Positions 1 through 4,797 of a DNA stretch of 7,379 bases are shown here, piece after piece (position 1 is the first letter of the stretch; every line of letters begins with the position of its first letter). The position numbers were made by a program, and so were the translations under genes. Location: contig JAUQXD010000830.1 of assembly GCA_030834835.1 (NCBI GenBank), positions 1 through 7,379 of the forward strand, written 5' to 3'. This DNA is from Thermoflexales bacterium (GTDB taxonomy: Bacteria; Chloroflexota; Anaerolineae; Fen-1058). A model generated the notes under the pieces. The model saw only the letters and a program-made list of their open reading frames with translations, ran no database searches and was not told where the DNA came from.

Positions 1-452
1 TTGAGGCTGACGCTGACGCGCGCATTGTCGCGATCGAGCGGCGACAGGTCGTGCGTCAACGACGTATCAACGGGCGTCAGATACGCCATCGGCCCCATCA
101 TGATCTCATCCGCGCCCAGCGTAATCATCGTGGCTGCCGACGCGCATTCCAAAGGCACCAGCGCGATCAAGCGAGTGCAGTACTGGCGCAGCAGATTCAC
201 CAACCGCAGCGAAGCCCGCCCGTCGCCGCCGCTGGATTTGATGTACAGATACATGAGGTCTTGCTTGCCGATCTTCTCCAGCAGTTCATACAGCGCGACA
301 ACGTCGTTATGGCAGACCGAGCCTTGCGGGCTGTTCCAGTAGGTGACGATCGGACCGCCCAGCGACGCGGCCACCTGCTCGATCAAGATTTGCGTTTGAT
401 CGAACAGCACGGGGGGCTGCTTAACTTTGGGGGCTTCAACGGGTTGATCCAT
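1..452 (-). CDS. SDH-family Clp-fold serine protease, N-terminal 150 residues (cut by window edge)
   Basis: This is a partial gene whose 3' end lies beyond the left edge. The visible 150 residues resemble the SDH/Sah-type serine proteinase family, a ClpP/SppA-fold group that is normally cytoplasmic or membrane-associated. Seen in sequence: a short Pro/Val-rich N-terminus (about residues 4-15), then a crotonase-like strand with YIKSSGGDG (about 70-78), the glycine loop that forms the oxyanion region in this fold. After a helix comes ECASAATMI (102-110), where Ser105 sits at the nucleophile position, followed by LGADEIMMG (112-120) and a PVD motif (127-129). The start at 452 is supported by a strong Shine-Dalgarno, AAGGAG (complement of 457-462), 4 nt upstream. 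Only 18 bp separate it from the stop of the DNPH1-like gene, so the two are probably co-transcribed. The natural substrate is unknown, and the rest of the catalytic residues cannot be checked here. Confidence 0.85.
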   Translation of the reverse strand, partial: MDQPVEAPKVKQPPVLFDQTQILIEQVAASLGGPIVTYWNSPQGSVCHNDVVALYELLEKIGKQDLMYLYIKSSGGDGRASLRLVNLLRQYCTRLIALVPLECASAATMITLGADEIMMGPMAYLTPVDTSLTHDLSPLDRDNARVSVSL

Positions 453-470
453 GTGGCTCCTTCAAGACAC

Positions 471-902
471 TCAAACTTGCGCGGTGGTCAATGCTTCCAG
501 AAAAGTCTGCGTGATGTGTTCGAGTTCAGCTTCGGTTGAGTAAGTGGCAACTTTCAAATTCGGCGCGGGATTGCCGGTGATCATCTTGCTCATGCGCAAA
601 CCCGATCGATACACGCACAACACCGGTTTGCCCAACTGCACGGCCAGACCGTATTCATAGCCCACACCCAGCGACGGCGTGCTCACTTCCGCGATCATCA
701 CGTCACATTCATGAACCCACGCGACATCGCGCTCGAAGACGACGCGCGGCGATGTATCTTTCTCGCGTTCCAACACGTCGGGGTCGGCCACGTGCGCCGA
801 TAGAACATCATAGCTCAACGCTTGCAAATACGCGACCAGCTGTTGATAGATCGCCGCGTGTTCGCGCCCGCCGCTGATCGAGCCGGAGAAGTAAATCTTC
901 AT
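471..902 (-). CDS. DNPH1/Rcl-like 2'-deoxynucleoside 5'-phosphate N-hydrolase (nucleoside 2-deoxyribosyltransferase superfamily)
   Basis: A 143-residue protein, the usual size for this single-domain family. Known family role: hydrolysis of the N-glycosidic bond of 2'-deoxynucleoside 5'-monophosphates to free base and deoxyribose 5-phosphate. The mammalian enzyme removes aberrant nucleotides such as 5-hydroxymethyl-dUMP. Seen here: an N-terminal strand and phosphate/sugar loop YFSGSISGGRE (4-14), an acidic residue in ERDVAW (Asp59), and the signature EVSTPSLGVGYE with Ser77 and Glu83. The Asp-to-Glu spacing of 24 residues and Ser-to-Glu spacing of 6 match what I recall of the mammalian enzyme, and Tyr4 fits its conserved tyrosine. 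The frame stays open upstream to 1019, but that extension translates the intergenic repeat, so I chose ATG 902. It has no ribosome-binding site but lies 7 nt after a perfect TATAAT. The SDH-family protease follows after 18 bp. Other nucleoside deoxyribosyltransferases are the main alternative. Confidence 0.88.
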   Translation of the reverse strand: MKIYFSGSISGGREHAAIYQQLVAYLQALSYDVLSAHVADPDVLEREKDTSPRVVFERDVAWVHECDVMIAEVSTPSLGVGYEYGLAVQLGKPVLCVYRSGLRMSKMITGNPAPNLKVATYSTEAELEHITQTFLEALTTAQV

Positions 903-909
903 GCGCGCG

Positions 910-915
910 ATTATA
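910..915 (-). promoter_or_regulatory. Perfect -10 box (TATAAT) giving a probable leaderless mRNA
   Basis: On the minus strand a perfect TATAAT ends 7 nt before the ATG at 902. A start site 6-8 nt after the box would fall on or just before the initiator A, so the message would be leaderless or nearly so, which agrees with the absence of a Shine-Dalgarno. I see no good -35 at 16-18 nt: at 17 nt the hexamer is AACCTC, which is part of the 7-nt repeat array. It would drive the DNPH1-like gene and the SDH protease. The call rests on sequence match only. Confidence 0.55.
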
Positions 916-1031
916 CTGGAAATTGGAATTTGGAGGTTAGAGATTGGATGTTGGATGTTAGATGCTAGAAAAGAGAGGAGCCGCGACAGCGACTCCTCTC
1001 TCCAACTTCCAACATCCAACTTCTAATTTCA
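916..1031. repeat. Imperfect palindrome built from inverted arrays of 7-nt units (TTRGANN)
   Basis: On the plus strand, 923-971 is seven contiguous 7-nt units fitting YTRGANN, for example TTGGAGG (930-936), TTAGAGA (937-943), TTGGATG (944-950 and again 951-957) and TTAGATG (958-964). An eighth, CTGGAAA, lies at 916-922. On the minus strand, 1026 down to 999 is four such units (TTAGAAG, TTGGATG, TTGGAAG, TTGGAGA). The two arrays point at each other across a GC-rich hairpin at 972-1001. The longest perfect inverted arms are 12 bp, 944-955 against 1008-1019. The element starts in the TGA stop of the baeRF gene (1029-1031) and ends beside the -10 box of the next gene. It explains the whole gap. 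Origin and function are unknown. Confidence 0.85.
966..1001 (-). terminator. Probable intrinsic terminator after the baeRF gene
   Basis: Read on the minus strand, AGAGAGGAG (1001-993) pairs perfectly with CTCCTCTCT (980-972). The stem continues inward through one G·U wobble (992/981) and three further G-C/C-G pairs to a 4-nt loop at 985-988. The stem is followed by a short T-rich tract (TTTCT, 971-967). It lies about 30 nt after the stop of the baeRF gene, in the right orientation to end that transcript. The plus-strand version has a C·A mismatch and no T tract. The T run is short, so termination may be partial; the hairpin is also the core of the 7-nt repeat palindrome. Confidence 0.55.
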
Positions 1032-2135
1032 GTATCGCAACAACGCCGCGATACCGGCCTCCGTCAGGCCCATGTGACCGCGCACCATCTCCACCCGGCC
1101 GCCCTGTTCCACGACTTTGCTGATCACTGCTTCCACTGCGTCGGGAATCTGATCGAACGTGCCGCTGCAGTACGGGCAGCGCGTCATCGACTGCGCGCTG
1201 AGATAGCCGCACTGGCCGCAGCGATACCCCGGCGCCTGGAAACCTTCCGCGATCAGCAGCGTCTGCACCTGTCCAGCGTGCGCCGCGCGCAGCACGTCGC
1301 CTAGCCGGGCTGCGCCATGGCTGTTCTTGGCCGCCGCGGTGATTGCCGCATCGGCCAGTTCGGCTTCACGTTTGGCTTCGTACTCGTCGATGACCTTCAG
1401 CGCACGATCGCGCACCGCCAGATCGGGTTCGCCGATGTCGGCCGCAAACGCGCCGATCACTCGATCGGCCCACGGTTGCGGCAGATCGCCGCGCAGTTCG
1501 TTCAGCACTTCGGCATTGCCGCCCAGCACCACGTAGCGCGGCGAGTGTTTCTCGCAGAACGCGGCCAGCGCCGCCGCGGAATCTTTGACGTTGCGTTTGA
1601 TCTTCTCGGACTCTTTCCGCTCAGTGGGCGCATCGGCATCGCGCCGCCGACTGGTGGAGATGGCATTCACACCTGACTTGGACCTGCGCACTTCTTCACC
1701 CAACACGCCTTCACCATCGACGATTTCACCCAACTGCACAAAGATAAAGCGCGCCCCCTGCCGATCGACGATGGCGGCGACAAAGCGCCCGTAGGCATCC
1801 CACAGATTCGCCAGCGGTGTGATGTGCGGTTTAGGGCCGACGAAGATCGAATCGCCGATCGGGACGGCGAGTGAATACACTTTCCAGAAGTCCTCGTGCT
1901 GATTCGAAAAGATCGCCAGCCCGCGCCCACTCCAGTCATATTCGTGATCAAAGAATGCTTCGATGCGAGCGGCGTCGCCGTTGGCGCGGCCGCCGACGCT
2001 GCGCAGCAAGTGGCGCAGGGTCAGGCGATATTCATCACGCGTGCGTTTGGTGGGATCAACATTGAGGGTCAAACTCAATACGGCAGGGTGACCTTGATAC
2101 TCGGCGAGCTGCTGCAAATCATCTTTGCTAAACAT
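1029..2135 (-). CDS. Bacterial eRF1-like (baeRF) protein with C-terminal zinc ribbon and no GGQ
   Basis: A 368-residue relative of the archaeo-eukaryotic release factor superfamily (eRF1/Pelota/Vms1), as found in some bacteria. Seen: an N-terminal domain opening with VLSLTLNVDP (19-28). A middle domain of about 115-255 follows, with strands FVAAIVDRQGARFIFVQLGE and YVVLGG (201-206), typical of the eRF1 domain-2 fold. An Ala/Glu-rich helix runs about 252-272. Domain 3 has AGQVQTLLIAEG (287-298), then a four-cysteine ribbon (Cys306, 309, 320, 323), and ends in a GIAALLRY tail (361-368) diagnostic of eRF1 domain 3. The domain-2 loop where eRF1 has GGQ reads SKSGVNAISTSRRR (152-165), with no GGQ. 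The start has an excellent AGGAGG (complement of 2142-2147) 6 nt away. It lies 54 bp after htrA and is probably co-transcribed with it. Role inferred: ribosome-associated release, rescue or hibernation. The exact function is unknown. Confidence 0.85.
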   Translation of the reverse strand: MFSKDDLQQLAEYQGHPAVLSLTLNVDPTKRTRDEYRLTLRHLLRSVGGRANGDAARIEAFFDHEYDWSGRGLAIFSNQHEDFWKVYSLAVPIGDSIFVGPKPHITPLANLWDAYGRFVAAIVDRQGARFIFVQLGEIVDGEGVLGEEVRRSKSGVNAISTSRRRDADAPTERKESEKIKRNVKDSAAALAAFCEKHSPRYVVLGGNAEVLNELRGDLPQPWADRVIGAFAADIGEPDLAVRDRALKVIDEYEAKREAELADAAITAAAKNSHGAARLGDVLRAAHAGQVQTLLIAEGFQAPGYRCGQCGYLSAQSMTRCPYCSGTFDQIPDAVEAVISKVVEQGGRVEMVRGHMGLTEAGIAALLRY

Positions 2136-2163
2136 GACACGCCTCCTGAGGATGATAATCGAG

Positions 2164-2187
2164 CACAGCGCGATCGCCGCGCTCGTG
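2164..2187 (-). other. Hairpin in the htrA-baeRF gap
   Basis: Positions 2167-2172 (AGCGCG) pair with 2178-2183 around a 5-nt loop, and CAC at 2164-2166 pairs with GTG at 2185-2187 across a one-base bulge. It begins 2 nt after the htrA stop on the minus strand. There is no T tract, so I do not call it a terminator; it could set relative expression or protect the htrA 3' end. The loop side contains GCGATCGC (2170-2177). Confidence 0.35.
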
Positions 2188-2189
2188 AA

Positions 2190-3374
2190 TTACCGGGGAC
2201 GATCAGCCAGCGTCAACGGCAGCTGAAGAGTTTGGCCGTCGCGCAGGATAGTGAGTGTCACCTCCTGACCAACCAGTTTTTGACCTGATAAATACGCGAT
2301 CATCTGATCGAAACTGACAATCGGATCGCCGTCGATAGCGGTGATAATGTCGCCGCCCGTCACAACCGGAATGCCCCGCACCGTGATCTGCCGTTCGCCG
2401 CCGCGCACGCCGGCTCTATCCGCCGGGCCGCCATTGACGACGGATGACACCAACACGCCTTTGTCCACCGGCAGTTTCAGCGCCACAGCCAGTTCGCCGA
2501 TAGTGAAATGATTGTCGACGCTGACGCCCAGATACGGATACGAGGCGCGGCCGTCTTTGAGAATTTGCTCGGCCACACGCCTGACGGTGTTGGACGGAAT
2601 GGCGAAGCCTACGCCGGAGTTGGCGCGATTGGTGCCGTCGGTGCGGATGGCGGCATTGACGCCGATGACTTCGCCCCTGGAGTTCAACAGCGGCCCGCCG
2701 GAATTACCGGGGTTGATGGCCGCATCGGTCTGGATGATGTCGGGGTTGCTAAAGTTGCCGGCCGCGCTGGTTGGCCCATCGGCGGGCAGCGTGCGGCCTT
2801 TGCCGCTGACGATGCCGACGGTCATGGTACCCACCAGACCAAACGGGTTGCCGATGGCGATCACACGTTGTCCGACCTTCACGAGGTCCGAGTCGGCGAT
2901 GGGGAGCGGCTGCAATTTGGCCGCATCGACCTCAACTTTGATGACGGCCAGATCACTGTAGGAGTCGGTGCCGATTAGCTTAGCCACTGCCACGCTGCCA
3001 TCGGCAAAGGTCACGTCGATCTCATCCGCGCCTTCGACGACGTGGTTGTTGGTGACGATGTGCCCGGCCAGATCGATCACGAAGCCGGAACCGGAACCGA
3101 ACTCGGTCAGATCGCCGCCCGTGCCGCCCGATACATCGATGTTGACCACGCCGGGATTGGTGCGCTCGTAGACGTTTTGCAGCAACAACTCAACCGCATC
3201 GGCGGAAATTTCGATCGAGGGTGGCAGCGGCGTCGGCGGCACGGCTGACGTCGGCTCGAGCTTGCCGACAATGATCGGTCGGGGCGTGGGCGTTTCAAAC
3301 ACGCTGAATTCGCGGCAACCGGCTACTAAGAGAATGGCAATAAGGACAATAGTTACAGACTTGATCGACTTCAT
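2190..3374 (-). CDS. htrA: HtrA/DegP-family serine protease, lipoprotein with one PDZ domain
   Basis: A complete 394-residue trypsin-like protease that would act outside the membrane on misfolded or damaged proteins. Seen: a lipoprotein signal peptide with Lys residues, a hydrophobic stretch and the lipobox LVAGC ending at Cys20. A Thr/Pro-rich tether follows (about 27-53), then the protease domain (about 65-275) with the full triad: His111 in TNNHVVEG, Asp141 in DSYSDLAVIK, and Ser225 in GNSGGPL. GNPFG (175-179) and the GVGFAIPS loop (254-261) are typical of the family. A single PDZ domain (about 281-390) begins YLGVSV. One PDZ and about 390 residues is the DegS/HtrA size rather than the two-PDZ DegP layout. 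The start ATG 3374 has GAGGG (complement of 3381-3385) 6 nt upstream. It lies between the 8-nt repeat palindrome and the baeRF gene; I see no convincing promoter of its own. Confidence 0.95.
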   Translation of the reverse strand: MKSIKSVTIVLIAILLVAGCREFSVFETPTPRPIIVGKLEPTSAVPPTPLPPSIEISADAVELLLQNVYERTNPGVVNIDVSGGTGGDLTEFGSGSGFVIDLAGHIVTNNHVVEGADEIDVTFADGSVAVAKLIGTDSYSDLAVIKVEVDAAKLQPLPIADSDLVKVGQRVIAIGNPFGLVGTMTVGIVSGKGRTLPADGPTSAAGNFSNPDIIQTDAAINPGNSGGPLLNSRGEVIGVNAAIRTDGTNRANSGVGFAIPSNTVRRVAEQILKDGRASYPYLGVSVDNHFTIGELAVALKLPVDKGVLVSSVVNGGPADRAGVRGGERQITVRGIPVVTGGDIITAIDGDPIVSFDQMIAYLSGQKLVGQEVTLTILRDGQTLQLPLTLADRPR

Positions 3375-3394
3375 CTCTATCCCTCGAACTAAAC

Positions 3395-3516
3395 TGGGCA
3401 GATTGGTAAGTTAGTAAATTAGTAGACTTGTCGAGTCGTACTGGCTTGCATAACAAACCGCCCACTAATCTACACTTCTACTAATTTACGACTTTACTAA
3501 TCTACCACTTACCTAC
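3395..3516. repeat. Imperfect palindrome built from inverted arrays of 8-nt units (about TTAGTARA)
   Basis: On the plus strand, 3395-3442 divides into six contiguous 8-nt units; the clearest are TTGGTAAG (3403-3410), TTAGTAAA (3411-3418) and TTAGTAGA (3419-3426). On the minus strand, 3516 down to 3461 divides into seven 8-nt units, including TTAGTAAA (3500-3493), GTCGTAAA (3492-3485), TTAGTAGA (3484-3477) and TTAGTGGG (3468-3461). The arrays face each other around a small hairpin: GGCTTG (3443-3448), 5-nt loop, CAAACC (3454-3459). The arms 3403-3426 and 3477-3500 are inverted copies with few mismatches, and 13 bp are perfect (3414-3426 with 3477-3489). Arms and central hairpin share nearly the same centre (about 3451). 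The first minus-strand unit includes the TAG stop of the J-protein gene. It fills nearly the whole gap before htrA. Confidence 0.85.
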
Positions 3517-4451
3517 TTCCGATACTGTGCCAACTGCTCAAAGAGGTTCTTTTCAATGCCCGTCAAACTGGTGGGCAGCGTTACCTGCACCTTCACCAGC
3601 AAGTCGCCATGATTTTGGGGTTCACGCAAGAACGGCATGCCCTGTCCGCGCAGGCGGAACACCCGCCCCGGCTGCGTCTCGGGCGGAATCTTCAGATTGA
3701 CATCACCCGTCAACGTGGGCACGGTCACTTCGCCGCCCAGTAGGGCCGTATACAGATCAGTCGTCACATCGGTCTTCAGGTTATCGCCCTCGCGCTCGAA
3801 TTTGGGATCAGCCGCGATATTGACGACGAGGTACAAATCGCCCGCCGCTGCGCCCGATCGGCCGGGGTTGCCCTGACCGGCCACGCGAATGCGCGAGCCG
3901 GTTTTGACGCCGGCCGGGATTTTGACTTCCAGTGTTTGACCGTCTTTTTGCACCGTGAGGGTCGCGCCGGTGTACGCATCGCGCAGGCCGATTTCGACCG
4001 GCTGATCGATGTCACGGCCGCGCGTTGGGGCGCGGGAGGCCGATCGGCGCGCGCTATGCGCGGGACCCGCCCCGGGTTGGCCCTCACCCGCCCCGCCAAA
4101 GATGCGCGTGAAGAAATCGGAGAAGCCGCCGCTGCCGCCAAAGAGATCGCCCATATCGACGGTTTCACCCCCGGTCGTCCACTGATTCCAATCGAAACCG
4201 CCCGGCTGACCGCCCATGCGTTCGTATTGCTGCCACTGCGAACCCAGCGTATCGTACTTCTTGCGCTTTGCGGGATCGCTGAGCACTTCATTCGCCTCGT
4301 TCAATTCCTTGAACCGGGTTTCTGATTTTTTATCGCCGGGATTGTTGTCAGGATGAAACTGGCGGGCCAGTTTGCGATAGGCCTTTTTGATTTCGTCCTG
4401 CGTGGCTGTGCGCGGGACGCCGAGGATTTGATAGTAGTCTTTATAGTCCAT
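3513..4451 (-). CDS. Class II J-domain co-chaperone (DnaJ/CbpA-like, no zinc finger)
   Basis: A 312-residue J-protein that would deliver unfolded clients to DnaK and stimulate its ATPase. Seen: a J domain (about 4-70) with DYYQILGV, a basic helix II and the essential HPD tripeptide at 33-35. A Gly/Phe-rich region follows (about 79-125, with [13 protein letters not shown]). A Ser/Arg/Ala linker runs about 131-143, then two beta-rich client-binding domains (about 144-225 and 226-300) with [18 protein letters not shown] and [18 protein letters not shown] motifs. No CxxCxGxG repeats are present, so it is of the CbpA/DnaJ class II type. I chose ATG 4451 because the family begins right at this MDYKDYY sequence. 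An in-frame ATG at 4487 would add 12 residues and sits immediately after the -10 box, so a leaderless longer form is possible; neither start has a strong Shine-Dalgarno. The stop TAG is shared with the 8-nt repeat array. Confidence 0.93.
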   Translation of the reverse strand: MDYKDYYQILGVPRTATQDEIKKAYRKLARQFHPDNNPGDKKSETRFKELNEANEVLSDPAKRKKYDTLGSQWQQYERMGGQPGGFDWNQWTTGGETVDMGDLFGGSGGFSDFFTRIFGGAGEGQPGAGPAHSARRSASRAPTRGRDIDQPVEIGLRDAYTGATLTVQKDGQTLEVKIPAGVKTGSRIRVAGQGNPGRSGAAAGDLYLVVNIAADPKFEREGDNLKTDVTTDLYTALLGGEVTVPTLTGDVNLKIPPETQPGRVFRLRGQGMPFLREPQNHGDLLVKVQVTLPTSLTGIEKNLFEQLAQYRK

Positions 4452-4495
4452 TATCGCTCGCACTATGCACCCGTCAAACGTGTGCATCTGAAATT

Positions 4496-4522
4496 ATTAT
4501 ACCCCGAATAGGGCGTTGTAAA
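4496..4522 (-). promoter_or_regulatory. Sigma-70-like promoter for the J-protein gene
   Basis: On the minus strand a perfect TATAAT (4501-4496) is preceded, after a somewhat short 15-nt spacer, by TTTACA (4522-4517), one base from TTGACA. Transcription would begin near 4489. That gives either a 2-nt leader for an ATG at 4487 or a leader of about 38 nt for the preferred ATG at 4451. I see no inverted repeat of the CIRCE type that would indicate HrcA control. Confidence 0.55.
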
Positions 4523-4542
4523 CGATCAATACTTGCTCCGCT

Positions 4543-4569
4543 GTAAGGCAAGTTGCCAACTTGCCCTAC
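4543..4569. repeat. 27-nt near-perfect palindrome, GTARGGC...GCCYTAC type
   Basis: The two halves pair from 4543/4569 inward to 4555/4557 around a single central base at 4556, with one mismatch (A4546 against C4566). On the minus strand that pair becomes a U·G wobble. The core is GGCAAGTTG (4547-4555) and its complement. It lies about 20 bp upstream of the J-protein -35 box and about 230 bp upstream of nifJ. It resembles REP-like GTAGGG...CCCTAC palindromes that recur between genes in many bacterial genomes. An operator for the divergent genes is the alternative. Confidence 0.6.
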
Positions 4570-4726
4570 GACGCTGGACTTTCCCTTCGGCAGTGAATGT
4601 GCCGCCTGCCCAGGAGCAACTTCTATGTTAAGACCATAGTGTTAGAAGGACGTTAATGGAGGATGATCACCCAAAACCATGCCTTATGTCACTCGTCTAC
4701 ACCGCTCGAAAGTGCGATATTTGATG
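4570..4726. other. Gene-free part of the divergent spacer
   Basis: I see no convincing gene, promoter or RNA here. There is a small dyad, CTATG (4623-4627) with CATAG (4635-4639), and a 22-codon frame at 4656-4724 preceded by AAGGA. Neither is strong enough to call. The stretch is less GC-rich than the flanking genes, as expected of a spacer. Confidence 0.4.
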
Positions 4727-4751
4727 GGTTGAAGCACTATACTTCCCAACC
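4727..4751 (+). promoter_or_regulatory. Candidate -10 box within a dyad upstream of nifJ
   Basis: TATACT (4738-4743) is the best -10 candidate for nifJ, 54 nt before the start codon, but I see no acceptable -35 at the right spacing. It overlaps a dyad: GGTTGAAG (4727-4734) pairs with CTTC and AACC (4742-4745 and 4748-4751) around a 7-nt loop with a 2-nt bulge. A dyad over a -10 box would suit a repressor site, but this is inference from position alone. Confidence 0.25.
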
Positions 4752-4769
4752 GTGCGCCACGGGCGAGGG

Positions 4770-4780
4770 TTGAGACTCAA
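4770..4780 (+). promoter_or_regulatory. 11-nt palindrome TTGAGACTCAA before the nifJ ribosome-binding site
   Basis: TTGAG and CTCAA flank a single central A. It lies 4 nt upstream of the nifJ Shine-Dalgarno AGGAGA (4785-4790). It could be a regulator site or a small mRNA hairpin affecting translation. At this length chance is a fair alternative. Confidence 0.25.
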
Positions 4781-4797
4781 ACGCAGGAGATAAAGCA

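Noticed and set aside
903..1019. 39-residue N-terminal extension of the DNPH1-like protein
   Set aside because: The extra codons translate the 7-nt repeat array and the terminator hairpin, lie upstream of the -10 box, and are absent from the family's normal length.
916..1031. Insertion sequence or MITE with terminal inverted repeats
   Set aside because: No target duplication is visible, the arms are low-complexity arrays rather than unique termini, and the two elements in the window do not share sequence.
3395..3516. CRISPR array
   Set aside because: Units are 8 nt, contiguous, degenerate and inverted about a centre; there are no spacers or repeats of CRISPR length.
4452..4520. CIRCE-type heat-shock operator for the J-protein
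   Set aside because: No TTAGCACTC-N9-GAGTGCTAA-like inverted repeat is present.
4623..4639. Small hairpin as a terminator or riboswitch piece
   Set aside because: Only a 5-bp stem without T tract or further conserved structure.
4656..4724. 22-codon leader-peptide frame upstream of nifJ
   Set aside because: It has an AAGGA at a plausible distance, but no codon run or paired terminator/antiterminator hairpins that would indicate attenuation. A frame of this size arises easily by chance.
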